64,000 nt of DNA from Siphonobacter curvatus (GCF_002943425.1 NZ_PTRA01000001.1:248001-312000), one strand, 5' to 3'. Shown: positions 50,952 through 60,009, counted from the stretch's first letter. A program made the numbers and translations. Notes: a model not told the origin generated them from the letters alone.

Positions 50952-52466
50952 ATGTTGCTTTCCCGCAAAAACTTGCCCCAAATTTCGGCAACTGTGCCGG
51001 TTCAATTACCCAATCCTTCCGTTTTTGAATTACCCGAACGCATTCTGCAATTTGGTACGGGTGTGTTGCTGCGGGGTTTGTGCGACTATTTTGTGGACAA
51101 AGCCAATCAACAGGGCGTATTCAACGGCCGAATTGTGGTGGTGAAATCAACCGGAAGCGATACGTCCGAATTTGATCGGCAGGATCAACTCTTTACGCAG
51201 GTGATTCGGGGCTTGGGCGAAGATGGACAACCGATTGAAGAATACATTGTCAACGCCAGTATTTCCCGTACCCTGGCGGCTCCGAGCCAATGGGCCGAAA
51301 TTCTGGCCTGTGCGAGCAACCCCGAGATGCAGATTGTTACTTCAAATACGACGGAAATCGGTATTCAGCTCGACGAAAACGAAAATTTGCAAGCCACGCC
51401 TCCTAGATCATTTCCAGGGAAACTGACGGCCTTTCTGTACGCCCGCTGGAAAGCTTTTAACGGTTCAGTCGAAAGCGGTATGGTGATTGTACCCACCGAA
51501 CTTGTGCCTGACAATGGCACGAATCTGCGGAAAATTGTACTGGAACTGGCTCGTCGCGGGAACCTCGAAGCTGACTTTATTCAGTGGCTGGAAACGGCCA
51601 ACTCCTTCTGTAATTCACTGGTGGACCGGATTGTTCCCGGAAAACCCAATGCGACGGATCAGGCCGAATACCAGCAGAAACTAGGCTACGAAGATGGCCT
51701 GCTCTGCGTATCGGAAGTATACCGCCTCTGGGCTATTGAAGGCGATGAAAAGGTAAAAAGCGTACTGAGTTTCGATGCCGTAGATTGTGACGAAGCCAAT
51801 GCGTTAGGCGTAATTATAAAAACCGATATTGATCGCTACCGGGAGTTGAAACTTCGCCTGCTGAATGGCTCGCACACCCTGACCTGCGGACTGAATTATC
51901 TTTCTGGCAAAAACGCCGTTCGCGAAAGCATGGTCGATCCTGTATCGAGTCGCTATGTGAAAGAATTGATGTTTGAAGAACTGGCCCCGGCCATTCCATA
52001 CCCGATCGAGCTGGAGGTAGCCCGTACGTACGGGGCCAGTCTGCTGAACCGTTTTTCCAATCCCTTTTTGGAACATAAACTGCTCAGTATTACGTTGTAC
52101 TATACCTCTAAGATGAAAACCCGTAACGTACCTTTGCTACTCAAGCATTACGAGCAGACGGGCACGGCTCCGGAACGTTTTGCTCTGGGCTTTGCGGCGT
52201 ATGTACTGTTCATGAAGGCCGTGAAAGTAGAAGGAGGTAAGTACTTTGGCGAACGAAACGGCGAGTCCTACCTCATTCCGGACGAACCCGCCGGCTGGTA
52301 TTTTGACTGGTGGTCGCGTCAGGGCGAGCTTTCGGAAGTACTCGGCAATACGGATTTTTGGGGTACGGATTTGAATGCGTTGCCGGGCTTCGGCGAGCGG
52401 GTAGCGTTCTACCTGAGCAGGCTTCAGGAAAGTCCAGCCGCCGCTTTTGAGGCCGCTTTATCCTAA
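50952..52466 (+). CDS. uxaB: Tagaturonate reductase (altronate oxidoreductase)
   Basis: The 504-residue enzyme belongs to the mannitol dehydrogenase/UxaB family and would reduce tagaturonate to altronate with NADH in galacturonate breakdown. It shows the Rossmann start RILQFGTGVLLRGLCDYFVD, NTTEIGIQLDE, and the long-chain catalytic region around KLRLLNGSHTLTCGLNYLSG (about 315-335) with the substrate-binding lysine and histidine typical of the family. E. coli UxaB is about 480 residues. An ATG 18 codons upstream lies inside an inverted repeat; ATG 50952 is preferred. It leads a set with uxaA and uxuA. Confidence 0.9.
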   Translation: MLLSRKNLPQISATVPVQLPNPSVFELPERILQFGTGVLLRGLCDYFVDKANQQGVFNGRIVVVKSTGSDTSEFDRQDQLFTQVIRGLGEDGQPIEEYIVNASISRTLAAPSQWAEILACASNPEMQIVTSNTTEIGIQLDENENLQATPPRSFPGKLTAFLYARWKAFNGSVESGMVIVPTELVPDNGTNLRKIVLELARRGNLEADFIQWLETANSFCNSLVDRIVPGKPNATDQAEYQQKLGYEDGLLCVSEVYRLWAIEGDEKVKSVLSFDAVDCDEANALGVIIKTDIDRYRELKLRLLNGSHTLTCGLNYLSGKNAVRESMVDPVSSRYVKELMFEELAPAIPYPIELEVARTYGASLLNRFSNPFLEHKLLSITLYYTSKMKTRNVPLLLKHYEQTGTAPERFALGFAAYVLFMKAVKVEGGKYFGERNGESYLIPDEPAGWYFDWWSRQGELSEVLGNTDFWGTDLNALPGFGERVAFYLSRLQESPAAAFEAALS

Positions 52467-52552
52467 CTGATTTTTATTCATTTCTTTTCCATCGAAAATT
52501 CGGGTAGCAAGGTCCGGATTTCATCTTTTGAAAGAAAGAATCTTTTACTCCC

Positions 52553-54205
52553 ATGCAGCAACGAGTATTAAAAGTCCACCCCGCCGATAACGTTATTGTC
52601 GCCCTAACTGATCTGAAAAAAGGCGAGATCATTTCGTTTCAGGGGGTCGATTACGAGCTGGTCGATGACATTGCGGCCAAGCATAAATTTCTGACGGAAG
52701 ATCGGGCCGTCGATGAAGAGATTACCATGTACGGTGTGCTGGTAGGGAAGGCCAAACAGTTCATCCCCAAAGGCGGATTGATGCACACGTTCAATACCCG
52801 CCACGCTTCTGACGATTTTGGACTGGGCTCGCGTAAGCTGGAGTGGGCACAACCCGATACCTCTAAGTTCAAACAGCGGTCTTTCCTGGGGTATCACCGA
52901 CAGGATGGAAGCGTAGGTACGGCCAATTATTGGATCGTACTGCCGATGGTATTCTGCGAAACCCGTAACCTGGAAGTGATGCGGGAGGCCCTGGTGGATT
53001 CCTTGGGCTACGGCAAAAATCAAGTTTGGAAAGATCAGACTGAGCAGTTGATTAGTCTCTACCGTTCCGGCAAATCTGTAACGGACATTCTCAACGCCGA
53101 TTTAGCCATTGAAGAAGAAACGGCGACCCAAACCCGTCTGTTTCCGAACGTGGATGGTGTAAAATTCCTCAACCATGAAATGGGTTGTGGGGGTACACGG
53201 TCAGATGCTCAGGCTCTGTGTGGCTTGCTCGCTGGCTATGCGACGCACCCCAACGTAGCGGGAGTCACGGTACTAAGTCTGGGTTGCCAGAACGCTCAGG
53301 TATCGATTCTGAGAGAGGAAATTGCCAAGCGGGACCCGAATTTTGCCAAGCCGCTGTACGTATTTGAGCAGCAGGAAATTGGTTCCGAAGAAAAACTCAT
53401 CGCCGGAGCGATCAAGCAAACCTTTGCCGGACTGATTGAAGCCAATAAAATTGAACGTCAGCCCGCTCCGCTATCCAAGCTGGTCATTGGACTGGAATGC
53501 GGTGGTTCGGACGGATTTTCCGGAATCTCGGCGAATCCGGCGATCGGTCATACTTCCGATATTCTAGTATCACTGGGTGGTACAGTCATTCTGGCGGAAT
53601 TTCCGGAACTTTGCGGTGTAGAGCAGGAACTATCGGACCGTTGCGTGGATGAAGAAACGGCTTTGAAGTTCAATTCGCTGATGAAGATCTACAATTCGCG
53701 GGCGGAAGCCGTAGGTTCTGGTTTTTACATGAACCCTTCCCCGGGTAATATCAAGGATGGACTCATTACTGACGCCATCAAGTCTGCCGGAGCCGCGAAA
53801 AAAGGTGGTAATTCACCCGTTGTAGATGTGCTGGATTACCCTGAGAAAGTGACCAAGCCCGGTCTTAACTTGGTTTGTACCCCCGGAAACGACGTGGAGA
53901 GTACCACGGCTGAAGTAGCTTCGGGAGCCACCGTCGTTTTATTTACCACGGGTCTGGGTACGCCTACGGGTAATCCGGTTGCCCCCGTTATCAAGCTTTC
54001 GACGAACACGAAGCTGTACCACAAGATGAACGATATTATCGACATCAACTGTGGTACCATCATCGACGGGCAGGAAACCATCGATGAAGCGGGCGAACGC
54101 ATTCTGGATTACGTCATTCAGGTAGCCAGCGGTCAGGTGACGCCGCACTCGGTGCGTCTCGGCCAGGATGATTTCATCCCCTGGAAACGTGGTGTTTCGC
54201 TGTAA
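52553..54205 (+). CDS. uxaA: Altronate dehydratase
   Basis: UxaA dehydrates altronate to 2-keto-3-deoxygluconate using iron. The 550-residue product has the N-terminal SAF domain (about 1-95) and the C-terminal UxaA/GarD domain (about 105-545) with LNHEMGCGGTRSDAQ, LSLGCQNAQ, LECGGSDGFSGISANPAIGH, and the C-terminal TGLGTPTGNPVAPVIKLSTN. The conserved cysteines for metal binding are in place (NHEMGCG, LGCQN, LECGG). It follows uxaB by 86 bases on the same strand, and ends at a long hairpin. Confidence 0.94.
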   Translation: MQQRVLKVHPADNVIVALTDLKKGEIISFQGVDYELVDDIAAKHKFLTEDRAVDEEITMYGVLVGKAKQFIPKGGLMHTFNTRHASDDFGLGSRKLEWAQPDTSKFKQRSFLGYHRQDGSVGTANYWIVLPMVFCETRNLEVMREALVDSLGYGKNQVWKDQTEQLISLYRSGKSVTDILNADLAIEEETATQTRLFPNVDGVKFLNHEMGCGGTRSDAQALCGLLAGYATHPNVAGVTVLSLGCQNAQVSILREEIAKRDPNFAKPLYVFEQQEIGSEEKLIAGAIKQTFAGLIEANKIERQPAPLSKLVIGLECGGSDGFSGISANPAIGHTSDILVSLGGTVILAEFPELCGVEQELSDRCVDEETALKFNSLMKIYNSRAEAVGSGFYMNPSPGNIKDGLITDAIKSAGAAKKGGNSPVVDVLDYPEKVTKPGLNLVCTPGNDVESTTAEVASGATVVLFTTGLGTPTGNPVAPVIKLSTNTKLYHKMNDIIDINCGTIIDGQETIDEAGERILDYVIQVASGQVTPHSVRLGQDDFIPWKRGVSL

Positions 54206-54220
54206 GTACTACGTCATTTA

Positions 54221-54290
54221 ATCCTAAAAAATTGAATGGGTATCGATCGTGATCTACTGCGGTGGCCTGTTCAGTTTTTTAGGATTTTTG
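54221..54290 (+). terminator. Terminator after uxaA
   Basis: ATCCTAAAAAATTGAA and TTCAGTTTTTTAGGAT form a 16-bp stem with one G-T pair and a 33-nt loop, followed by TTTTTG. It may partly uncouple uxuA from uxaBA. Confidence 0.65.
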
Positions 54291-54413
54291 TCTGATGGGT
54301 AGACGGAGCAGTTGAGATTTCGTAGCGAATGATACGGCTCACGCAGTTCCGACTAAAGGTTCGCCAAGAACTCTTTAACTGAAAACAGACAACGGAAAAC
54401 TCTAAACTTTTTT

Positions 54414-55610
54414 ATGCCTCTTCTTCAATCTTTTCGCTGGTTTGGTCCGAAAGACCCTGTACGGCTGTCGGACATTCGGCAAGCCGGAGCTACGGGTATT
54501 GTCTCGGCCTTACACGAAGTGCCTAACGGTAAAATCTGGACTCCCGAAGCCATTGAATCCCGCAAAACGCTAATCGAGGCAGCTGGACTGGAATGGGCTG
54601 TAGTCGAAAGTGTACCCGTGCACGAGCACATCAAGCGAGCCATGCCCGACCGGGATCAGCTCATTGCTAATTATCAGCAAACCTTACGTAACTTGGCTCA
54701 GCAAGGCATTACGAGGGTATGTTACAACTTCATGCCCGTACTCGATTGGACGCGAACGGATCTGGCCTACGTCGTACCCGACGGGTCGGAAGCCCTGCGG
54801 TTTGATGCCGTCGCCTTCGCAGCTTTCGAGTTATTTATACTGAAGCGTTCGGCGGCGGAGGCCGAATACTCGGAATCTTTCCGTCAACGGGCCGAGGTTT
54901 ACTTTAAGACGTTAAACGAAAGTCAGAAAGCCTTACTGATTCGTAATATCATTGCGGGTCTGCCCGGTTCGGAAGAAAGTTTCACCGTTGAGCAATTCCA
55001 GAAAGTACTGGATTATTACGCTGAAATCGGTGACTTCGAACTCCGGCAAAACCTGTATTACTTCCTGCGAGCAGTAGTACCCGTAGCCGAAGAAGTAGGG
55101 GTGAAGCTTTGTATTCACCCGGATGATCCGCCACGGCCGATTCTGGGATTACCGCGGGTGGTGAGTACGGCAGCGGATATTCGTGAGATGTTCTCGGTAG
55201 CGGATTCGCCTGCGAATGGACTGACCTTCTGTACGGGAAGTTTTGGGGTACGGGCGGATAATGATTTGCCCGCTATGCTACAGGAGTTCGGACCCCGTAC
55301 GTATTTCCTCCATTTACGGAGCGTGCACCGCGAAATTGACGAGGTACCGGAGACCTTCCACGAAGCTAATCACCTGGAAGGGCATGCGGGGATGTACGAG
55401 GTAATGAAAGCCGCCGTGGGAGAAATGAAACGTCGGGAAAAGGAAGGACGTACGGATGTAAATATTCCCATGCGACCTGACCACGGTCACCGGATGCTGG
55501 ATGATCTGAATCCCGAAAAACGGACGAATCCAGGGTATACGGCCATTGGTCGCTTACGAGGACTGGCTGAGTTACGGGGATTAGAACTGGGGATTACGCA
55601 AAGTTTGTAA
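54414..55610 (+). CDS. uxuA: Mannonate dehydratase
   Basis: UxuA dehydrates mannonate to 2-keto-3-deoxygluconate in glucuronate breakdown. The 398-residue product follows the family: [20 protein letters not shown] at the N-terminus, the [11 protein letters not shown] motif, [31 protein letters not shown] (metal ligands) and [13 protein letters not shown] at the C-terminus. It folds as a TIM barrel with a divalent metal in the cytosol. It completes the trio with uxaB and uxaA; uxaC, uxuB, kdgK, kdgA, a regulator and a transporter are not in the window. Confidence 0.95.
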   Translation: MPLLQSFRWFGPKDPVRLSDIRQAGATGIVSALHEVPNGKIWTPEAIESRKTLIEAAGLEWAVVESVPVHEHIKRAMPDRDQLIANYQQTLRNLAQQGITRVCYNFMPVLDWTRTDLAYVVPDGSEALRFDAVAFAAFELFILKRSAAEAEYSESFRQRAEVYFKTLNESQKALLIRNIIAGLPGSEESFTVEQFQKVLDYYAEIGDFELRQNLYYFLRAVVPVAEEVGVKLCIHPDDPPRPILGLPRVVSTAADIREMFSVADSPANGLTFCTGSFGVRADNDLPAMLQEFGPRTYFLHLRSVHREIDEVPETFHEANHLEGHAGMYEVMKAAVGEMKRREKEGRTDVNIPMRPDHGHRMLDDLNPEKRTNPGYTAIGRLRGLAELRGLELGITQSL

Positions 55611-55751
55611 CGTTTTCAGTGGCCTATTTTCCATTTTCAATTGCAAACTACTCGAAGGTAAGTGATCTACAACAGATCGTAGGGATTCCTAAATTAGAAT
55701 TGCATTGATAAGCTGGCATGAACCCAACTGACAACTAAAAACCGAAAACTA

Positions 55752-55785
55752 AAAAAGCGGATTCCTGAAAGGGAATCCGCTTTTT
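55752..55785. terminator. Bidirectional terminator between uxuA and the 54-codon gene
   Basis: AAAAAGCGGATTCC / GGAATCCGCTTTTT form a perfect 14-bp stem with T-runs on both strands. It lies 2 bases from the stop of the minus-strand small gene and about 140 bases beyond uxuA. Confidence 0.88.
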
Positions 55786-55787
55786 CG

Positions 55788-55952
55788 TTACTCTTTATCT
55801 TTGGGTTGATTGCTCCGGATTTCTTTCCGGTTATTCGAGTTATTGTCGAGTTCTTGTTTGACCCGGCTGTCCAAGTTGTCTTTGTTTTCGGGCTTATGCA
55901 TTTTATTATGCTTATGAGCCGCTGTGTTCTGTGAGGCTGGATTGGCTTTCAT
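55788..55952 (-). CDS. Small hydrophilic protein (54 aa), unknown function
   Basis: A 54-codon minus-strand frame encodes a very polar, basic and Asn/Lys-rich protein (beginning MKANPASQNTAAHKHNK, ending RSNQPKDKE) without hydrophobic or cysteine content. It is probably disordered. The stop codon abuts a perfect bidirectional terminator, which supports the frame being real. The codon use matches the surrounding genes. Small, charged proteins of this kind are frequent in Cytophagales but I recognise no family. Confidence 0.65.
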   Translation of the reverse strand: MKANPASQNTAAHKHNKMHKPENKDNLDSRVKQELDNNSNNRKEIRSNQPKDKE

Positions 55953-56112
55953 AGCTTTTATTGTTTTTTGAGGGGAGTAGGTAAAAACAGTGTACCACCA
56001 GAGCTTGCCTCCGCAAGCCGGGAAATCGAAAAAACTCTAAACCCCGGACGCTAAACCCTGAACTTCTTCCGTAACTTGCAGGGAATTTCAGACAGATTGC
56101 CATCACAAACAC

Positions 56113-56493
56113 ATGAACTTTCCTTCAGAACTTCGCTACACCGCTGAACACGAATGGATTAAACTCGTTGACGGTAACGTAGCATTGGTTGGTATTACCG
56201 ATTATGCTCAGGATCAATTGGGCGATGTGGTTTTCGTAGAAGTTAATTCCCTGGATCAGGAATTGGCTGCCAACGAAGTATTTGGTTCAGTAGAAGCCGT
56301 AAAAACGGTATCTGATCTGTTCCTGCCCGTTGCGGGTAAAGTGCTCGAAGTAAACGAGAGCCTCAACGACAGTCCCGATAAAGTCAATACCGATCCGTAC
56401 GGTGATGGCTGGGTAATTAAGCTTGAGGTGTCAAATCCGGCTGATCTGGATGCCTTGATGGACGCCGCTACTTACCAGGAGTCTGTACACTAG
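56113..56493 (+). CDS. gcvH: Glycine cleavage system H protein
   Basis: GcvH shuttles the aminomethyl group between the P, T and L proteins through a lipoyl-lysine. The 126-residue product has the family pattern: YTAEHEWIKL at the start, VGITDYAQDQLGDVVFVEV, and the lipoyl-attachment Lys64 in VFGSVEAVKTVSDLFLP, followed by NESLNDSPDKVNTDPYGDGW. Length is normal. gcvP and gcvT are not in the window, which is common because the genes are scattered in Bacteroidota. Confidence 0.97.
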   Translation: MNFPSELRYTAEHEWIKLVDGNVALVGITDYAQDQLGDVVFVEVNSLDQELAANEVFGSVEAVKTVSDLFLPVAGKVLEVNESLNDSPDKVNTDPYGDGWVIKLEVSNPADLDALMDAATYQESVH

Positions 56494-56575
56494 TCGACAG
56501 TCGACCGTTTTCTATTTTCGTGCGTATCGCTCTGAGCGAGGTGGCCGAAAATCGTCAATAAACCATTGATCAGAG

Positions 56576-56619
56576 CAAGGAACAAAGGACACCGAGTTTT
56601 CGGTATGCTTTGTTCCTTG
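56576..56619 (+). terminator. Composite hairpin between gcvH and the dihydroorotase-like gene
   Basis: CAAGGAACAAAG (56576-56587) pairs with CTTTGTTCCTTG (56608-56619), and inside lies a second stem ACCGA / TCGGT. The hairpin ends 16 bases before the next ATG and lacks a good T-run, so it could be a terminator of gcvH or a leader structure of the next gene. Confidence 0.5.
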
Positions 56620-56635
56620 TTCAACATTCGACCCT

Positions 56636-57940
56636 ATGAATCTTCTCTTTCGTTCCGTTCGCATTATTGATCCGCATTCGGCATTTCATAATCAGGTGGT
56701 GGATGTGTGGATTGAAGACGGTATCATTCGAAAAATGGGTGAAAATCTTGCCGCTATCTCCTCTGGGCAAGAAATCCGTCAGGAGGGACTTTGTATTTCG
56801 CCGGGCTGGTGCGATCTGCGGGTTCACGCCAAAGATCCTGGTTACGAGGCTAAGGAAGATTTATATAGCCTGAAACGGGCGGCCGCCGCTGGAGGCTTCA
56901 CGGAAGTCGTACTGCTTCCCAATACCAAGCCTGTAGTACAGCGGAAAGAAAGCCTCAATTATTTCCGCAGTTTTTCCGAAGATCAGGCCGTACAGTTTTT
57001 ACCCACTGCCGCTCTTACCCTGGGTTGCGAAGGCAAAGATTTCACGGAAATGCTTGATCTGCATCATGCGGGAGCCGTCGCTTTTACCGATGGCGAAGAA
57101 CCCATCTGGAATGCCGACATCCTGCTGAAATCGCTTCAATATCTGGCCCAGGTGAATGGTCTGCTCATTCAACGTCCCGAAGAGCCTACGCTGACGGTTC
57201 ACGGTCAGATGCACGAGGGAAATATGAGTACCATGCTAGGTATGCGGGGCATTCCAACTATGGCGGAGGAACTGATGATTCAGCGGGATTTACGCCTGCT
57301 GGAATACGCGGTGGAAACCTTTGACTTGCGGCCCCGGCTGCATTTTTCCCTGGTCTCAACGGCTCGTTCAGTAGAATTGATCCGGCAGGCGAAAGCTCAG
57401 GGATTACCCGTAACCTGCGATACGGCTGCTCATTACCTGGCGTTTACCGATGAAGATCTGGTCGGATTTGATACGAATCTGAAAGTAATGCCTCCGTTCC
57501 GGCCGGCCAGCGAAGTAGAAGCTCTGCGGGCGGCTCTGGCCGACGGTACCATTGATGCTCTGGTGTCCGATCACTATCCCCAGGATACGGAATCGAAGAA
57601 CCTGGAGTTTGACTTAGCCGACTTTGGAATCAGTAGTCTGGAAACAGCTTTTGCAACGGCCCTGACCTACGGAAATCTGGGATTGGAAAAAGTCCTGGAA
57701 CTCTTTACGGCCAATCCTCGCTCCGTATTACAGCGAAACCCGGTAACGATTGCCGAAGGGAAAATTGCTCAGTTGACCGCGTTTAATCCGGATGAAGAAT
57801 GGACGGTAAGTTTGGCTGACTGGCAATCCAAAGGAAAGAATACACCCTTCGTAGGTAAAACCTTACGCGGAAAAGTGTACGGCGTCGTGAATCAGGGTAC
57901 GAGTACCTTTCATAGCAAACCCTTGAGTTTTAAAGTATAG
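56636..57940 (+). CDS. Dihydroorotase homologue with lost metal ligands
   Basis: The 434-residue product aligns along its length with type I dihydroorotases (pyrC, pyrimidine synthesis): IIDPHSAFHNQVVDVWIEDG, SPGWCDLRVHAKDPG, LLPNTKPV, VSDHYPQD and TANPRSVL. However, the metal site is broken: the DxHxH motif reads DLRVH (Arg62 for the first His), the second-site histidine region reads IQRPEEP (Arg180, Pro181), and the distal HxxH-type reads LHFSLVST (Leu239). The frame has no stop, so it is maintained as a protein. Similar non-catalytic forms assist aspartate carbamoyltransferase in other bacteria; that role here is inference. Confidence 0.8.
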   Translation: MNLLFRSVRIIDPHSAFHNQVVDVWIEDGIIRKMGENLAAISSGQEIRQEGLCISPGWCDLRVHAKDPGYEAKEDLYSLKRAAAAGGFTEVVLLPNTKPVVQRKESLNYFRSFSEDQAVQFLPTAALTLGCEGKDFTEMLDLHHAGAVAFTDGEEPIWNADILLKSLQYLAQVNGLLIQRPEEPTLTVHGQMHEGNMSTMLGMRGIPTMAEELMIQRDLRLLEYAVETFDLRPRLHFSLVSTARSVELIRQAKAQGLPVTCDTAAHYLAFTDEDLVGFDTNLKVMPPFRPASEVEALRAALADGTIDALVSDHYPQDTESKNLEFDLADFGISSLETAFATALTYGNLGLEKVLELFTANPRSVLQRNPVTIAEGKIAQLTAFNPDEEWTVSLADWQSKGKNTPFVGKTLRGKVYGVVNQGTSTFHSKPLSFKV

Positions 57941-57943
57941 CTG

Positions 57944-57974
57944 GTGTGGCAGCGAACAACGTTCGCTGCCACAC
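57944..57974 (+). terminator. Hairpin after the dihydroorotase-like gene
   Basis: A perfect 14-bp stem GTGTGGCAGCGAAC / GTTCGCTGCCACAC with a 3-nt loop, three bases after the stop. There is no T-run. It covers a possible GTG start of the next frame, favouring its later ATG. Confidence 0.55.
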
Positions 57975-57988
57975 ATTGCCTCACCTCC

Positions 57989-58534
57989 ATGATTAACAAG
58001 TATTTTCTACGATTGGCTTTAGGCTTAGGCTTGCTGGCTGGATTAGCCTGCTTTGCTTATTTCTACGTACTAAAGCTGACAGACGCCATGCCACTGGGTA
58101 CCCGCCGGAATCTGGGGATGATCCTCATGTGGGTAGCGATGGCCTTTGGAGCCCGCCGCTACTGGAAAAACGTCCGACGACCCATGAATTTTCTGGAAAT
58201 CTTTGGGTTCTGCGTACTGGTCGTCTTGACGGCGAGCTTTGTGGACGGTTTATTAGTGGCGGGTTACGTTCGATATGTCGAACCTTCACTGGTTCCGGAA
58301 TTTATCACAGATCTGAAACGCCTGGCCTTGCAGGATCAGACGATGGTCAAAGAACAATTTGGCAATCAGAAAGATGCAGGACCGGTTGACTTCAAGCTTT
58401 TTCTGGAGCAAATTGAGCAGATTTCCCCGGAATCTATTTTCTGGAGCAATTTTGGCATGTTACGCATGATTTTTCACTTCCTCTACGCGGCTCTGGTAGC
58501 GATCTGGATTCGGAAGATGAGTGCTAGTAGTTAA
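57989..58534 (+). CDS. DUF4199-family membrane protein
   Basis: The 181-residue protein has four hydrophobic segments (near 8-30, 40-58, 70-95 and 150-175) separated by a polar stretch (about 100-145). This is the DUF4199 layout, a family of unknown role found in Bacteroidota. The longer frame starts with a GTG inside a hairpin, so the ATG at 57989 (MINKYFLRLALG) is used. It is followed 52 bases later by a second DUF4199 gene, suggesting a tandem pair. Confidence 0.75.
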   Translation: MINKYFLRLALGLGLLAGLACFAYFYVLKLTDAMPLGTRRNLGMILMWVAMAFGARRYWKNVRRPMNFLEIFGFCVLVVLTASFVDGLLVAGYVRYVEPSLVPEFITDLKRLALQDQTMVKEQFGNQKDAGPVDFKLFLEQIEQISPESIFWSNFGMLRMIFHFLYAALVAIWIRKMSASS

Positions 58535-58586
58535 ATGTATCACCCTACTTCAATTGCATCATTAACCCCTATCCACCTACTAGGCT

Positions 58587-59132
58587 ATGGAACCAACCCC
58601 CTCTACTGCTCGTATCGCCATGAAATGGGGAGCGATTTCTGGGATCGTTACCGCTGTATTCTCTATCAGTTATCAGGCGTTGAATATGATGCCTGACGAC
58701 CCCATGAAAGCCAACATGGGCTGGGGTTTGCTGACCAATTTTCTACAAATCGGTTTTACGGTTTTAGTATTGGTGCTGGCGATGCGGGAATTTCGTACGC
58801 ATAACGAAGGATATATTTCCTTTGGCCAGGGGGTAGGGATTGCGGCATTGACCGGAGCGGTATGGGGGGTACTATCGGCGGGTCTTATTTTGATCTATAC
58901 GCAGTTCATTGATAATTCAGCTCAGGAAAAAACGCTGCGGGCCTTACGGAATGCGTACGAAGAACGCGGCATGACCGAAGAGCAAACCGAAACGGCCATG
59001 CGATTCGTTACCCTGATGACCAATCCCGGTTTTAGTTTTGTAATGACCATCTTAACGGGCGTAATCGTGGGTACGGTCCTCGGTCTGATCGTCGCCGCTG
59101 TGGTCAAGCGGGATCGCCCCATGTTTGCATAA
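58587..59132 (+). CDS. DUF4199-family membrane protein, second copy
   Basis: The 181-residue protein has four predicted membrane helices (about 15-35, 45-65, 80-105 and 150-172) with a polar segment at 110-148 that contains a helix rich in Glu and Arg (TLRALRNAYEERGMTEEQTE). The plan equals that of the upstream gene, with low identity. Function unknown. It ends 81 bases before gldF, so a common transcript is possible. Confidence 0.75.
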   Translation: MEPTPSTARIAMKWGAISGIVTAVFSISYQALNMMPDDPMKANMGWGLLTNFLQIGFTVLVLVLAMREFRTHNEGYISFGQGVGIAALTGAVWGVLSAGLILIYTQFIDNSAQEKTLRALRNAYEERGMTEEQTETAMRFVTLMTNPGFSFVMTILTGVIVGTVLGLIVAAVVKRDRPMFA

Positions 59133-59213
59133 GCGGATCCCGGAAAAATTTATCAGGCTCCTTCAGCGTTATACGCCCGGTTTCACTCTGCTATTTCTCC
59201 CTGTTTTTACGGT

Positions 59214-59939
59214 ATGTTTACTATATTCAAGAAAGAAGTCAATTCCTTTTTAAGCTCTCTGGTTGGATACGTCGTAATGGCTGTGTTTCTGCTGGCGATG
59301 GGCTTGCTGGTCTGGATCTTTCCTGATACGAGTGTGTTGAACAGTGGGTACGCGGACCTGGCGACGTTCTTCAATCTGGCTCCGTACGTGTTTTTGTTTT
59401 TGGTACCCGCCATCACCATGCGGTCCATTGCCGAAGAACGAAAAATTGGTACGCTGGAATTGCTGTTCACCAAGCCGCTAACCGAGTGGCAACTGGTCAT
59501 TGGTAAATTTCTGGCCGCCTGTTTTCTGATTTTTCTGGCTTTGATACCTACGCTGATCTACTACTATTCCGTGTATCAGTTAGGAAATCCGGTGGGGAAC
59601 ATTGATTCGGCGAGCGTACAGGGATCGTATATCGGCCTTTTTCTGCTGGGTTGCGTCTTTGCGGCCATTGGACTGTTCACTTCTTCACTGACAGATAATC
59701 AGATCATCGCATTCCTACTGGGCGTGTTTATTAGTTTCCTGCTGTATGTCGGTTTAAGCTCCGTGGCTGGACTGGAAGTCTGGAATGGAGCCGCGTACTG
59801 GTTGGGCTGGCTGGGGCTGGATACGCAGTACAATGCCCTCGGACGAGGACTAATTGACTCACGGAATATCATCTACTTCCTTTCCTTAATTATCCTCGCT
59901 CTGGCAGGAACCCGCTGGAAACTAACGCAACGGGAGTAA
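59214..59939 (+). CDS. gldF: Gliding-motility ABC transporter permease GldF
   Basis: The 241-residue protein has six predicted membrane helices and the ABC-2 permease pattern of GldF: MFTIFKKEVNSFLSSLVGYV at the N-terminus, LVPAITMRSIAEERKIGTLE with the conserved glutamates, FTKPLTEWQLVIGKFLA, and TSSLTDNQIIAFLLGVFI. GldF, GldG and the ATPase GldA form an ABC transporter needed for gliding in Flavobacterium johnsoniae. Here gldG is not adjacent: a terminator follows and the next gene runs the other way. Confidence 0.9.
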   Translation: MFTIFKKEVNSFLSSLVGYVVMAVFLLAMGLLVWIFPDTSVLNSGYADLATFFNLAPYVFLFLVPAITMRSIAEERKIGTLELLFTKPLTEWQLVIGKFLAACFLIFLALIPTLIYYYSVYQLGNPVGNIDSASVQGSYIGLFLLGCVFAAIGLFTSSLTDNQIIAFLLGVFISFLLYVGLSSVAGLEVWNGAAYWLGWLGLDTQYNALGRGLIDSRNIIYFLSLIILALAGTRWKLTQRE

Positions 59940-59956
59940 GAGAATACTAGAAGCGA

Positions 59957-59988
59957 AAAGGCCGAAGGAATGATCTCCTTCGGCCTTT
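59957..59988. terminator. Terminator after gldF
   Basis: AAAGGCCGAAGGA / TCCTTCGGCCTTT make a perfect 13-bp stem with a 6-nt loop followed by ATCTTT, between the convergent genes gldF and the DUF4920 gene. Confidence 0.8.
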
Positions 59989-60009
59989 ATCTTTGAAAAC
60001 TATAGACTA

